In this document: positions 53,420 through 62,764 of the stretch, piece after piece
How positions within the stretch are numbered: position 1 is the stretch's first letter
How the letters are laid out: each line of letters begins with the position of its first letter
Source: Bacillota bacterium
GTDB lineage: Bacteria; Bacillota; Clostridia; Lachnospirales; Lachnospiraceae
Reading direction: 5' to 3'
Assembly (NCBI GenBank): GCA_023434365.1
Contig: JAEYSV010000014.1
Location: forward strand, 6,832-70,831
Length of the DNA stretch: 64,000 nucleotides
Notes under the pieces: model-generated
Database searches by the model: none
What the model was told of the DNA's origin: nothing
What the model saw: the letters and a program-made list of their open reading frames with translations, nothing else
Program-made: the position numbers and the translations under genes

Positions 53420-53474
53420 ATGAATACAAATAATAGATAACTGGAATAAATACATAGATACTTGTACCTATAAT
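53420..53474 (+). promoter_or_regulatory. Candidate ARG boxes and -10 of the argCJBD operon
   Basis: ATGAATACAAATAATAG (from 53420) and TGGAATAAATACATAG (from 53442) resemble imperfect tandem ARG boxes (consensus TGAATWWWWATTCA). They are followed by TATAAT at 53469-53474. The second box overlaps the -35 zone, which would suit arginine repression by ArgR. The match is imperfect. Confidence 0.38.
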
Positions 53475-53525
53475 ATGATGTAGTGATTAATTGATAATAT
53501 GTATAGAAAGAAAGGGTGTCTTAAT

Positions 53526-54566
53526 ATGATAAAGGTTGGAATAATTGGAGCTACCGGATATGCAGGAAGCGAATTAGTGAGAATACTCTTACAACATAAG
53601 GAAGTAGCAATTGTCTGGTATGGCTCGAAAAGCTATATCGATAAAAAGTATTCTGAAGTTTTTGGGAATATGTTTCAGATAGTTGAAGATACCTGTCTTG
53701 ATGACAATTTGAATGAGTTAGCAAAACAGGTAGATGTTATCTTTACAGCAACTCCGCAAGGATACTTAGCTTCTCTATTAACAGAAGAACTCCTAAATAA
53801 GGTAAAAATTATTGATCTGAGTGCAGATTACCGAATCACAGACGTGGCTACTTATGAAAAATGGTATCAGATAGAACATAAAAGTAAAGAACTCATTAAG
53901 GAAGCCGTATATGGGTTATGCGAGTTAAACAGGGAGCAGATAAAAAAAGCAAGATTAATTGCTAACCCAGGCTGTTATCCAACCTGCTCGTTTCTAACCG
54001 TTTATCCGTTATTAAAGGAAGGAATCATCGATGCGCAGAGTATTATCATTGATGCCAAGTCGGGTACTTCAGGGGCAGGACGTGGGGCTAAGTTAAATAA
54101 TCTCTTTTGTGAAGTGAACGAAACAATCAAAGCCTATGGAGTTACCACACATCGTCACACCCCAGAGATTGAGCAGGAATTCTCGCTGGTAAGTGGCGAG
54201 GAGGTTCGAATCATTTTTACTCCTCATCTGGTACCAATGAACCGCGGTATCCTGGTTACTGCTTATGCAAACTTAACGAAAGCAGTAACGAAGGAAGAAG
54301 TGAAGGCAATATATGATAAATATTACGAAAAGGAATACTTTGTACGTGTGCTTGAGAATAATCTTCCGCCTGAAACAAGATGGGTAAAAGGAAGTAACTT
54401 CGCCGATGTTAGCTTTCAATTAGATGAACGGACCAATCGTATCATTATGATGGGTGCCATAGATAATGTCGTAAAAGGAGCAGCCGGTCAGGCAATACAG
54501 AACATGAACCTTATGTTTGGGCTTAAGGAAAATGAGGGACTTACGCTTGTTCCGATGTTTCCGTAA
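53526..54566 (+). CDS. argC: N-acetyl-gamma-glutamyl-phosphate reductase
   Basis: ATG at 53526 follows AAAGGGTG; an in-frame ATG at 53499 has no site. The 346-residue enzyme has a NADP-binding start KVGIIGATGYAGSELVRIL and the catalytic Cys in ANPGCYPTC. KSGTSGAGRGAK and HRHTPEIEQE are also family motifs. It reduces acetylglutamyl phosphate to the semialdehyde. First gene of argCJBD. Confidence 0.97.
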   Translation: MIKVGIIGATGYAGSELVRILLQHKEVAIVWYGSKSYIDKKYSEVFGNMFQIVEDTCLDDNLNELAKQVDVIFTATPQGYLASLLTEELLNKVKIIDLSADYRITDVATYEKWYQIEHKSKELIKEAVYGLCELNREQIKKARLIANPGCYPTCSFLTVYPLLKEGIIDAQSIIIDAKSGTSGAGRGAKLNNLFCEVNETIKAYGVTTHRHTPEIEQEFSLVSGEEVRIIFTPHLVPMNRGILVTAYANLTKAVTKEEVKAIYDKYYEKEYFVRVLENNLPPETRWVKGSNFADVSFQLDERTNRIIMMGAIDNVVKGAAGQAIQNMNLMFGLKENEGLTLVPMFP

Positions 54567-54647
54567 TGCAAATTATAACACATAAGTTGAGATAATAGAA
54601 ATAGCGAAGCAATCTAATATGAGCAGGATAGTTGAAAGGGTGAGTTT

Positions 54648-55874
54648 ATGATGGAAATGATTAAGGGCGGCGTTACCGCAGCAAAAGGATTTAAAGCAGC
54701 TGGGGTTGAAGCCGCAATCAAATACAAAAATCGAAAAGATATGGCATTGGTTTATAGTGAAGTACCTGCAATTGTGGCAGGTACCTTTACCACCAACGTT
54801 GTGAAGGCTGCTCCAGTACTTTGGGATATGGAGATTGTGAATCATCAGGAGAGTGCACAGGCAGTGGTATTAAATAGTGGAATTGCGAATGCATGTACTG
54901 GTGAGGAAGGCGTCTTTGCCAATAAAGCGATGGCGTTAGCAATTGCTGACTGCTTAGAACTACCGGTTACTTCGGTATTAACGGCTTCTACTGGAGTCAT
55001 TGGCAAACAGTTACCGGTAGATAGGATAACGGTAGGAGCGAAATTATTAGCTGAGAATCTTTCTAGTAGTATAGAAGCAGGTCACCAGGCAGCATTAGCC
55101 ATTATGACAACAGATACCATTTGTAAAGAATGCGCCGTATCATTTACCTATCAGGGAAAAACCATTACGGTAGGTGCGATGAGTAAGGGTTCCGGGATGA
55201 TTCATCCTAATATGGCGACGATGCTAGCGGTAGTTACGAGTGATATTAGTATCAGTAAGGAACTATTGATGAAAGCAGTTAAGGCGGATGTGAAGGATAC
55301 GTACAACATGATCAGTGTGGACCGTGATACCTCCACCAATGATAGTATGTTAGTACTTTGTAATGGGTTTGCTGATAATGAGAGAATTACTGATGAAAAT
55401 GAAGGATATCAGTTGTTTTGTGAAGCGCTAAAGCTTGTGAATACGAATTTATCAAAAATGATGGCAAAAGATGGGGAAGGCGCGACCAAACTTCTAGAAG
55501 TGAAGGCAATTCATTGTAACACAAAAGAAGAAGCCATTGCATTAAGTAAGTCTGTCATTACATCGAACCTGGTAAAAACAGCGGTTTATGGTAGTGATGC
55601 GAACTGGGGTAGAATATTATGTGCAATGGGATATTCTGGAGTAGACTTTGATCCTTATCAAGTGGATGTAACAGTTACTGGCGCAGTTGGCACGCTTAAA
55701 CTTGTGGAAAATGGTATGGCTACTGATTATAGCGAAGAATTTGCCACTATGATACTAAAGCAGGAGGAAGTGACTGCAATCATTGATATGAAAAATGGTG
55801 AGGCAGAAGCGACAGCCTGGGGTTGTGATTTGACCTATGATTACGTAAAAATTAACGGAGATTATCGTTCATAA
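54648..55874 (+). CDS. argJ: Bifunctional ornithine acetyltransferase / N-acetylglutamate synthase
   Basis: A 408-residue Ntn-type self-cleaving enzyme. The cleavage site is in KDGEGATKLLEV, where Thr becomes the nucleophile of the beta chain. NSGIANACTG and MSKGSGMIHPNMATML are typical. It recycles acetyl groups from acetylornithine to glutamate, and if bifunctional can also acetylate from acetyl-CoA. No separate argA or argE is seen here. ATG with AAAGGGTGAG. Confidence 0.96.
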   Translation: MMEMIKGGVTAAKGFKAAGVEAAIKYKNRKDMALVYSEVPAIVAGTFTTNVVKAAPVLWDMEIVNHQESAQAVVLNSGIANACTGEEGVFANKAMALAIADCLELPVTSVLTASTGVIGKQLPVDRITVGAKLLAENLSSSIEAGHQAALAIMTTDTICKECAVSFTYQGKTITVGAMSKGSGMIHPNMATMLAVVTSDISISKELLMKAVKADVKDTYNMISVDRDTSTNDSMLVLCNGFADNERITDENEGYQLFCEALKLVNTNLSKMMAKDGEGATKLLEVKAIHCNTKEEAIALSKSVITSNLVKTAVYGSDANWGRILCAMGYSGVDFDPYQVDVTVTGAVGTLKLVENGMATDYSEEFATMILKQEEVTAIIDMKNGEAEATAWGCDLTYDYVKINGDYRS

Positions 55875-55891
55875 AGGGAAGAGGAAAAGAT

Positions 55892-56785
55892 ATGGAAGCA
55901 TATATGGATCAGATTTTGATAAAGGCCAATACATTGATTGAGGCTTTACCTTATATACAACAGTTTAATAATAAGAAGGTAGTAGTAAAATACGGCGGAA
56001 GTGCCATGTTAGATAAAGAATTACAGGCAAATGTCATCAAGGATGTAGCCTTACTCAAATTAGTTGGAATGAAACCAATCATTGTCCATGGTGGTGGGAA
56101 AGAAATCAACAAATGGATTGATAAAGTTGGGAAAGAAACCAAATTCGTGGAGGGACTTCGTGTCACGGATGAAGAAACGATGGAAATTGCAGAAATGGTT
56201 CTCGGCCGGGTAAATAAGAATCTGGTTCAGATGGTGGAACAGCTTGGAGTAAAAGCAGTTGGAATTTGCGGAAAAGATGGTGCTACAATTAAAGTGGATA
56301 AACGTTATGTAAATGGGCAGGATATTGGATTTGTAGGAGACATCAAAGAGGTGAATTCCACACTCATTGATACCTTAATTGATAATGACTTTATTCCGAT
56401 TCTGGCACCAATTGGCTTAGATGACAATTATCAGACATATAACATCAATGCCGACGATGCAGCATGTGCCATAGCAAAAGCGATTCATGCTGAAAAGCTT
56501 GCATTTTTGACAGATATTGAAGGAGTTTGTACCGACCCAGAAGATAAGTCTACTTTAATAAGTATTTTAACTCTGGAAAAAGCGCGTGAACTAATTAGTG
56601 ATGGATTTATTGGTGGTGGTATGCTTCCTAAGTTAAATAACTGTATTGAAGCAGTGGAAGATGGTGTGACTCGTGTTCATATCCTAGATGGAAGAAAGAG
56701 TCATTGTTTACTTCTTGAGTTCTTTACTAACAAAGGAATCGGTACGGCAATCATTAGTGATGAAGGGTGGCTAGAAAATGAATAA
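55892..56785 (+). CDS. argB: Acetylglutamate kinase
   Basis: A 297-residue amino-acid kinase with KVVVKYGGSAM, IIVHGGGKEINKW and AFLTDIEGVC motifs. It phosphorylates N-acetylglutamate, usually the arginine-feedback step. The N-terminal helix seen in arginine-sensitive forms (about residues 1-25) is present, so feedback inhibition is plausible. Overlaps argD by 8 bases. ATG with AGAGGAAA. Confidence 0.97.
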   Translation: MEAYMDQILIKANTLIEALPYIQQFNNKKVVVKYGGSAMLDKELQANVIKDVALLKLVGMKPIIVHGGGKEINKWIDKVGKETKFVEGLRVTDEETMEIAEMVLGRVNKNLVQMVEQLGVKAVGICGKDGATIKVDKRYVNGQDIGFVGDIKEVNSTLIDTLIDNDFIPILAPIGLDDNYQTYNINADDAACAIAKAIHAEKLAFLTDIEGVCTDPEDKSTLISILTLEKARELISDGFIGGGMLPKLNNCIEAVEDGVTRVHILDGRKSHCLLLEFFTNKGIGTAIISDEGWLENE

Positions 56786-57965
56786 AATGGATTCGTTAAC
56801 GAAAAGTCAATATGACAACTATGTCATTCATACCTATAATCGATTTCCGATTACACTCGATTACGGCGAAGGAGTCTACCTTTATGATGTAGAGGGAAAT
56901 AAATATCTTGACTTTACAGCTGGAATAGCTGTGTTTGCTCTCGGATATCAGAATAAAGAACTAAATGATGCAATCAAGTTACAACTCGATAAACTGATGC
57001 ATACTTCTAATCTTTTTTATAATGAACCGGCAGGGATGGCAGCAGAAGAGTTTTGCAAAGCTTCTGGAATGAGCAAAGTATTCTTTACGAATTCTGGAAC
57101 GGAAGCAGTGGAAGGTGTCATCAAACTGGCAAGAAAATATTACTATAACAAAACAGGATGTGCAGATGGTGAAATCATTGCGATGAATCATTCTTTTCAT
57201 GGTAGAAGTATGGGAGCACTTTCTGTAACGGGTAATACAAAATATCAACAGGCATTTGGTCCAATGCTATCGAACATTAAGTTTGCGACTTACAACGATA
57301 TAGAAAGTGTCAAAGCGCTGATTACGGATAAAACCTGTGGTATTTTATTAGAAACCGTACAGGGTGAGGGAGGCATCTATCCTGCAACAAAAGAATTCCT
57401 AACTGAGCTTCGCGCTCTTTGTGATGAGTTAGACATTCTGCTTATGCTTGATGAAATCCAGTGCGGGATGGGACGGACTGGAGCAATGTTTGCTTACCAA
57501 AACTATGGAATTATGCCAGATGCGATCACAAGTGCAAAGGCTTTGGGTTGCGGTATCCCGGTAGGTCTTTTTGCAGCAGGAGAAAAAGCAAAGGATGCGC
57601 TTGTACCTGGTGACCATGGGACGACTTACGGTGGGAATCCACTTGCATCAGCCGCAATCTGCAAAGTATTTGAACTATATAACAACGGTAAGATCCTTTC
57701 ACATGTACAAGAAGTAGGAGCTTACCTAGAAGCGCAACTAGAAATCTTAAAAAATGAGAAAGATACAATCGTTGACCGAAGAGGAATCGGATTGATGCAA
57801 GGAATTGAGCTAACGGTACCTGTTACTGAAGTAATTCAAAAAGTACACCAAAAAGGGATTCTCATTATTAGTGCCGGAACCAATGTAATTCGGTTTGTTC
57901 CACCGCTCATTATTGAAAAGCAGCATGTTGATCAGCTGATTAGCGTATTAAAAGAAATCTTATAA
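56778..57965 (+). CDS. argD: Acetylornithine aminotransferase
   Basis: A 395-residue class III PLP-dependent aminotransferase. FTNSGTEAVEGVIKLARKY, NHSFHGRSMG, LLMLDEIQCGMGRTG (cofactor Asp) and ITSAKALGCGIP (PLP Lys) are intact. It converts acetylglutamate semialdehyde to acetylornithine. Last gene of the operon, translationally coupled to argB. Confidence 0.97.
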   Translation: MNKMDSLTKSQYDNYVIHTYNRFPITLDYGEGVYLYDVEGNKYLDFTAGIAVFALGYQNKELNDAIKLQLDKLMHTSNLFYNEPAGMAAEEFCKASGMSKVFFTNSGTEAVEGVIKLARKYYYNKTGCADGEIIAMNHSFHGRSMGALSVTGNTKYQQAFGPMLSNIKFATYNDIESVKALITDKTCGILLETVQGEGGIYPATKEFLTELRALCDELDILLMLDEIQCGMGRTGAMFAYQNYGIMPDAITSAKALGCGIPVGLFAAGEKAKDALVPGDHGTTYGGNPLASAAICKVFELYNNGKILSHVQEVGAYLEAQLEILKNEKDTIVDRRGIGLMQGIELTVPVTEVIQKVHQKGILIISAGTNVIRFVPPLIIEKQHVDQLISVLKEIL

Positions 57966-57998
57966 TGAATATTTAAAAAGTGCCTACGTAATACTAAC

Positions 57999-58059
57999 AA
58001 GGACTGTAACCTGTCATTAGTCTCTTTCTATAAGGGAACGACTTCGTTATAGTCCTTTT
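57999..58059 (+). terminator. Terminator of the argCJBD operon
   Basis: AAGGACTGTAAC pairs with GTTATAGTCCTT (with a G-U pair) across a longer loop, followed by TT. Confidence 0.6.
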
Positions 58060-58106
58060 CACATTAACAGTTAAGACTAAAATGAATGATACAGGAGGTT
58101 TTTACT

Positions 58107-58544
58107 ATGTGGGGTATTATCGTAGCGTTAATTTCAGGTGCTTTGATGAGTATACAAGGGGTATTAAATGCTGGAGTAACGAAGCAGACCAGTCTGTGGG
58201 TTTCCTCTAGTTTTGTACAATTTACGGCATTGATTATCTGCCTTGTTGCCTGGTTTGTGACTGGGAGAGAGTCTAGTTTCGGTGCATTACTTCGAATCGA
58301 TCATAAATACATGTTACTAGGTGGAGCACTTGGCGCATTTATTACCATTACGGTGATACAGTCAATGAATGGACTAGGACCTGCGAAAGCAGCGCTATTA
58401 ATTGTGGTTTCTCAATTAATTATTGCATATGTCATAGAACTACTCGGACTATGCGGTGTCGAAAGACACCCTTTTGAGTGGAGAAAACTCCTCGGAATGG
58501 TAATTATGATTACGGGAATCGTAATTTTCAAATGGGAGCGCTAA
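58107..58544 (+). CDS. DMT-family (DUF606/YdcZ-like) membrane protein
   Basis: ATG at 58107 has AGGAGG 9 bases upstream. The 145-residue protein has about five membrane helices with the family opening ALISGALMSIQGVLNAGVT and LGGALGAFITITVIQSMNGLGPAKAALL. Half-size DMT proteins of this kind usually work as dimers; the substrate is unknown. Confidence 0.85.
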   Translation: MWGIIVALISGALMSIQGVLNAGVTKQTSLWVSSSFVQFTALIICLVAWFVTGRESSFGALLRIDHKYMLLGGALGAFITITVIQSMNGLGPAKAALLIVVSQLIIAYVIELLGLCGVERHPFEWRKLLGMVIMITGIVIFKWER

Positions 58545-58569
58545 AGGCTATTTATTTACTAATTTGGTG

Positions 58570-58598
58570 TTGTAATTAGGTGGTTAGTTAGGTAGAAT
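58570..58598 (+). promoter_or_regulatory. Promoter of comEA
   Basis: TTGTAA, 17-base spacer, TAGAAT, 54 bases ahead of comEA. Confidence 0.55.
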
Positions 58599-58652
58599 AG
58601 AAGTAAGGTGCCGGAGTTATATGGTACTTAATACTCAATAAAGGAGTAGAAT

Positions 58653-59372
58653 ATGAAGTCAAGAAAGCTGGTAACCATACTCGTTACTGTGGCTTTCATT
58701 GGGGCAACCGGAGTATTCTATTTTACGAAAGAACAACCCTTAAGTATGGGGACGATACGAACGACAGATGAACAGGCTCAGTTAACGTCTGGCGAACCAA
58801 AGAAGCAATCATATGCCTCTCACACTTGGACAACCTCAACACCTGTACCAACCAAACAGCCGACTAAAACAGTATCAGGAATGGATGTTAGTGATGAACA
58901 ATCGGGAGTGAATCAATCAACGCACCCTTTATCAGAGGACAAATTACTCGTATATGTATGTGGAGAAGTAGTAAAGCCAGGGGTATATGAGTTACCAACC
59001 GGCAGTCGTATTGTGGATGTTATAGTACTGGCTGGTGGAACGACGTCAGAGGCAGCGATGGAGGCAGTTAATCAGGCAGATTGGCTAACAGATGGCCAGC
59101 AGATTACGATTCCATCAAAAGAACAGTATCAGCCAAAGCAAAATGATACGACAAAGGGTAATACTTCGAATGAGGAAGGATTAATTAATCTCAATACGGC
59201 ATCCAAAGATCTACTAATGCAGCTACCCGGAATCGGTGAAGCGAAAGCAGATGCCATTCTTCGCTATCGAAGTGAAAACGGTGGTTTTCAAACGAAAGAG
59301 GATATCATGAAGATTGAAGGGATTAAGCAGGGTGTGTATAGCAAACTGAAAGATCTTATTACAATCGGATAG
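58653..59372 (+). CDS. comEA: ComEA-like DNA-binding competence protein
   Basis: A 239-residue exported protein. An N-terminal membrane anchor (about 7-25) and a Thr/Gln/Pro linker come first. An SLBB domain (about 90-150, VYVCGEVVKPGVYELP) follows. A C-terminal double helix-hairpin-helix DNA-binding domain (about 175-239) has INLNTASKDLLMQLPGIGEA. It captures double-stranded DNA at the surface and hands it to ComEC, whose gene starts 3.4 kb downstream. ATG with AAAGGAG. Confidence 0.93.
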   Translation: MKSRKLVTILVTVAFIGATGVFYFTKEQPLSMGTIRTTDEQAQLTSGEPKKQSYASHTWTTSTPVPTKQPTKTVSGMDVSDEQSGVNQSTHPLSEDKLLVYVCGEVVKPGVYELPTGSRIVDVIVLAGGTTSEAAMEAVNQADWLTDGQQITIPSKEQYQPKQNDTTKGNTSNEEGLINLNTASKDLLMQLPGIGEAKADAILRYRSENGGFQTKEDIMKIEGIKQGVYSKLKDLITIG

Positions 59373-59490
59373 AATATAATATTAAGGCTGCTTATCCTGG
59401 GGTAACAGAGAAGACAAGCTCTAGATTACCAGAGAAAGGCAGAAAGAAACTACAAACCAGATAAGTTTAGAATATAACGAGGTGAGCAAA

Positions 59491-60180
59491 TTGAGTAAAC
59501 GCGTATTAGTAGTCGATGATGAAAAATTAATTGTAAAAGGGATTCGTTTTAGCTTAGAACAGGATGGGATGGAAGTAGATTGCGCCTATGATGGAGAAGA
59601 AGCGCTTCAGGCAGCAAAAAGCAAAGAGTATGATATTATTTTATTAGATGTCATGCTTCCAAAACTGACCGGGTTTGAAGTATGTGTTCAGATTAGGGAA
59701 TTTTCTATGGTTCCAATCATTATGTTAACTGCCAAAGGCGATGACATGGATAAGATTCTAGGGTTGGAGTACGGCGCAGATGACTACATTACGAAACCAT
59801 TTAACATATTAGAAGTGAAAGCTAGAATCAAGGCAATTATGCGTCGTAGTAAGAAGAAAGAGCTTTCCGAACAATCAGTAAAAACAATTTCGTTTGATGA
59901 AATCAAAGTAGATTGTGAATCAAGAAGAGTTTATTTGTCTAACAAAGAGATCAATCTTACGGCAAAAGAGTTTGATTTGCTAGAATTATTAATGTTTAAT
60001 CCAAACAAGGTTTACAGTAGAGAAAATCTGTTAAATATTGTATGGGGATATGATTATCCAGGTGATGTACGTACTGTGGATGTTCATATTCGTCGTTTAC
60101 GAGAGAAAATTGAAGAAAATCCAAGCGAACCAAAATATATACATACAAAATGGGGCGTAGGGTATTTCTTTCAGAAGTAA
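59491..60180 (+). CDS. OmpR/PhoB-family response regulator
   Basis: TTG at 59491 follows GAGGTGA by 5 bases; a GTG at 59482 has no site. The 229-residue protein has a receiver domain with VVDDE, phospho-acceptor Asp53 (IILLDVMLP) and the Lys of DYITKPF. The C-terminal winged helix includes LTAKEFDLLELLM and VDVHIRRLREKIEE. It pairs with the histidine kinase encoded 23 bases downstream. Confidence 0.94.
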   Translation: MSKRVLVVDDEKLIVKGIRFSLEQDGMEVDCAYDGEEALQAAKSKEYDIILLDVMLPKLTGFEVCVQIREFSMVPIIMLTAKGDDMDKILGLEYGADDYITKPFNILEVKARIKAIMRRSKKKELSEQSVKTISFDEIKVDCESRRVYLSNKEINLTAKEFDLLELLMFNPNKVYSRENLLNIVWGYDYPGDVRTVDVHIRRLREKIEENPSEPKYIHTKWGVGYFFQK

Positions 60181-60203
60181 TAGAAAAGGGACGTTTGGAA
60201 TAG

Positions 60204-61691
60204 ATGAAAATAATTATTCAAAAGCTTAAAAGTATGAAGCTTCAGCTATTTGTCGTGCTATTACTTGCTGGTAGCATTCCAATTCTTGTGTATTCGTCCG
60301 TAATGAATCAGAGGTATGAAAGTATTGCCATTGAACAGAGACTTGAGGACATTGCAAGAAGAGGGAAACAATTATCCGACTATCTGATTAGCTCTAGATA
60401 CTATTACATTCAGGATAAGAAAGCAATCCAGTTAGAGATTCGGGAGATGGCTTCTGCATACAACGGTAGAATCATTGTAATCAATAGTAATTACCGAGTT
60501 GTAGATGACACGTTCGATTTTGGCTCGGTTGATTATTATAACATTACAGAAGAAGTAATTCGTGCAATGCGTGGCGAAACAAATACGACTATAGACGAAG
60601 AGGATATGTCCATACGGATTACGATGCCAGTTCAAGAAGTAAGCACTTCTCAATCAGGGACTGAAAAAAGTAATGCTATTTTATCAAATAATAATGCGAT
60701 CAATAAGAACTCCTCGATAGTAGGAGTAATCATGCTAAGCTTCTCAATGGAAGATATCTTCCTTGTATCAGAGAAGGTTGGCTCAAAAGCTTATGTAGTT
60801 GTAATGACCATCGTCCTAATTGTAATGATATTCGCCTTCTGGTATGCGTGGGTATTGACCAGACCATTTAAAAAAGTAACGAATTCGATTGACCATATGT
60901 CAGAAGGATATTTTGATGAGTTACTTTCGGTAGAGGGTTATAGCGAAGTGGAACAGATGGTAGAATCCTTTAATAAAATGATTGGGCGTATTAAGCAACT
61001 AGAGAATTCAAGACAGGAGTTTGTATCCAACGTATCACATGAATTAAAAACCCCTATTACCTCAATTAAGGTGTTATCAGATTCGCTTTTAATGCAGGAA
61101 GATGCTCCAGTAGAATTATACCGGGAATTCCTTGTCGATATTGCAGATGAAATTGAGCGTGAGAATAAGATTATCAATGATTTATTAAGTCTAGTAAAAA
61201 TGGATAAAACCTCCGGGGAGTTAAATATTACGCATGTTAATATAAATGAATTGCTAGAGTTAAGTATTAAGAGACTTCGTCCAATTGCGGCGAAGAGAAA
61301 TATTGAGCTTGTTTTTGAAAGTTTCAGGCCGGTAGAGGCAGAAGTGGATGAAGTAAAGCTTTCACTTGCCATATCGAATCTGATTGAAAATGCAATCAAA
61401 TATAACTATGATGATGGCTGGGTTCGCATTTCCCTAAATGCTGACCATAAATTCTTCTATATTAAAGTATCTGATTCCGGAGTAGGGATTCCAGAGGAAC
61501 TGCAAGAGCATATCTTTGAACGGTTTTACCGTGTCGACAAAGCTCGCTCAAGAGAAACCGGCGGAACAGGATTAGGATTATCTATCACTCGGAATGCCAT
61601 TCTGATGCATCGTGGAGCTATCAAGGTTTACAGCAAAGAGAAGGAGGGCACAACATTTACAATTCGTGTTCCTCTTAGTTATATCGCATAG
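60204..61691 (+). CDS. Membrane sensor histidine kinase
   Basis: A 495-residue kinase. Two membrane helices (about 13-33 and 196-219) flank an extracellular sensor of about 160 residues, followed by HAMP. The HisKA domain has phospho-His279 in NVSHELKTPITS. The HATPase has NLIENAIKYN, DSGVGIPEE and TGGTGLGLSI. It resembles WalK/PhoR-type kinases. The signal is unknown. RBS AAAAGGGA is about 12 bases from the ATG. Confidence 0.94.
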   Translation: MKIIIQKLKSMKLQLFVVLLLAGSIPILVYSSVMNQRYESIAIEQRLEDIARRGKQLSDYLISSRYYYIQDKKAIQLEIREMASAYNGRIIVINSNYRVVDDTFDFGSVDYYNITEEVIRAMRGETNTTIDEEDMSIRITMPVQEVSTSQSGTEKSNAILSNNNAINKNSSIVGVIMLSFSMEDIFLVSEKVGSKAYVVVMTIVLIVMIFAFWYAWVLTRPFKKVTNSIDHMSEGYFDELLSVEGYSEVEQMVESFNKMIGRIKQLENSRQEFVSNVSHELKTPITSIKVLSDSLLMQEDAPVELYREFLVDIADEIERENKIINDLLSLVKMDKTSGELNITHVNINELLELSIKRLRPIAAKRNIELVFESFRPVEAEVDEVKLSLAISNLIENAIKYNYDDGWVRISLNADHKFFYIKVSDSGVGIPEELQEHIFERFYRVDKARSRETGGTGLGLSITRNAILMHRGAIKVYSKEKEGTTFTIRVPLSYIA

Positions 61692-61702
61692 GAGGAATGA
61701 AA

Positions 61703-62638
61703 ATGAAACGAATAAGTATTGTGGTTCTTTTATTTGTACTCATTTTGGTTGTCTCCTGTTCAAGAGAAGAGCAACCGGATGATACGCAAAATGGAGAACA
61801 CTATATCTATGTAATTGATAATCAGGAAACCAAATTAATAAGACAGTCGTATACGCCAAAAGAGACGACGGTATTAAAGCAGATTGAGGAATATCTGGTT
61901 CAATTGACCCTCCAGCCATACGATATCTCGAATAAAAAGGCGATTCCAGACAATGTCACAAAACCGACATTTCAATATATGGCAGATAAAAAACTGTTAC
62001 GAGTAATATTTGACAGTACGTATTCACTTTTATCCGGAATTCAGGAATTACTTCGCCGAGCAGCTATTGTAAAAACACTGTGTCAGGTTGAAGGGGTAGA
62101 ATACGTCGAGTTTTACATTGGAGAGCAGGTATTGACAAGAGAAGATGGTCTGGCAATCAGGATGAATGCAAGCAGCTTTATTGATAACTTTGGTGAGAAT
62201 TCATATAACCTTGTACAGCGGGTAACCCTTTATTATGCAAATGAAAAAGGAAACAAGCTAATTGGGATTAACGCTAACATGACTTATGATGGAAAAAGTG
62301 CGCTTGAGAAACTAATTGTAAACCAGATCATTAAAGGACCAGATGAAATCATAGATTTACCAACCCCGGTATATGGAACGATTCACCCAGACACACAAGT
62401 GTTAAAAATCAGCGTAAGTAACGGTGTGTGTTACGTTAACTTTAGCAAAGAGTTTTTAGTTAGAGAGAAGAAAGTGAAGGATGAAGTTGCCTTATATTCC
62501 GTCGTCAATTCCCTGATGGATCTGAAAACGATTAATTCGGTTCAGATACAAGTAGAAGGTGAGCCACTCAAAAACTTTGGAAAACTAACCGAACTGCCAG
62601 AGCAGTTAACCTATAACTTTGATGTTACCTCAGACTAG
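61703..62638 (+). CDS. GerMN-domain lipoprotein
   Basis: ATG at 61703 is preferred (AGGAGG 7 bases upstream) over 61697. The 311-residue protein has a signal peptide with lipobox VVSC (Cys19) and two GerMN-type domains (about 45-165 and 180-300). The second carries GTIHPDTQVLKISVSNGVCY. GerM-like domains occur in sporulation and germination proteins and in lipoproteins attached to sensor kinases. It is 11 bases after the kinase stop, so it probably works with that system. Confidence 0.85.
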   Translation: MKRISIVVLLFVLILVVSCSREEQPDDTQNGEHYIYVIDNQETKLIRQSYTPKETTVLKQIEEYLVQLTLQPYDISNKKAIPDNVTKPTFQYMADKKLLRVIFDSTYSLLSGIQELLRRAAIVKTLCQVEGVEYVEFYIGEQVLTREDGLAIRMNASSFIDNFGENSYNLVQRVTLYYANEKGNKLIGINANMTYDGKSALEKLIVNQIIKGPDEIIDLPTPVYGTIHPDTQVLKISVSNGVCYVNFSKEFLVREKKVKDEVALYSVVNSLMDLKTINSVQIQVEGEPLKNFGKLTELPEQLTYNFDVTSD

Positions 62639-62660
62639 GTAAGAGAAAGATACAAAAGTG

Positions 62661-62750
62661 AAAGATGCAAAAGCGAATAATACAAAAGCGAATAATACAA
62701 AAGCAAATAATACAAAGGCGAACAATACAAAAGTGAACAATATTAAGTAA
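62661..62750 (+). repeat. 15-bp tandem repeat between GerMN gene and comEC
   Basis: Four near-exact units of AATAATACAAAAGCG are flanked by a diverged unit on each side. Read as codons (from a GTG at 62658) they spell Asn-Asn-Thr-Lys-Ala, ending in TAA; most differences between units are synonymous. No good ribosome-binding site is seen, so coding status is open. Confidence 0.8.
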
Positions 62751-62764
62751 AAGCAGGTGAAAGT

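Larger units (their letters stand above)
53093..53525. other. Divergent arginine control region
   Basis: Between argG (minus) and argC (plus). It contains the argG promoter and the argC promoter/ARG-box candidate. A T-rich stretch near 53180-53260 gives an apparent small hydrophobic frame that lacks a ribosome-binding site; I treat it as non-coding. Confidence 0.55.
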
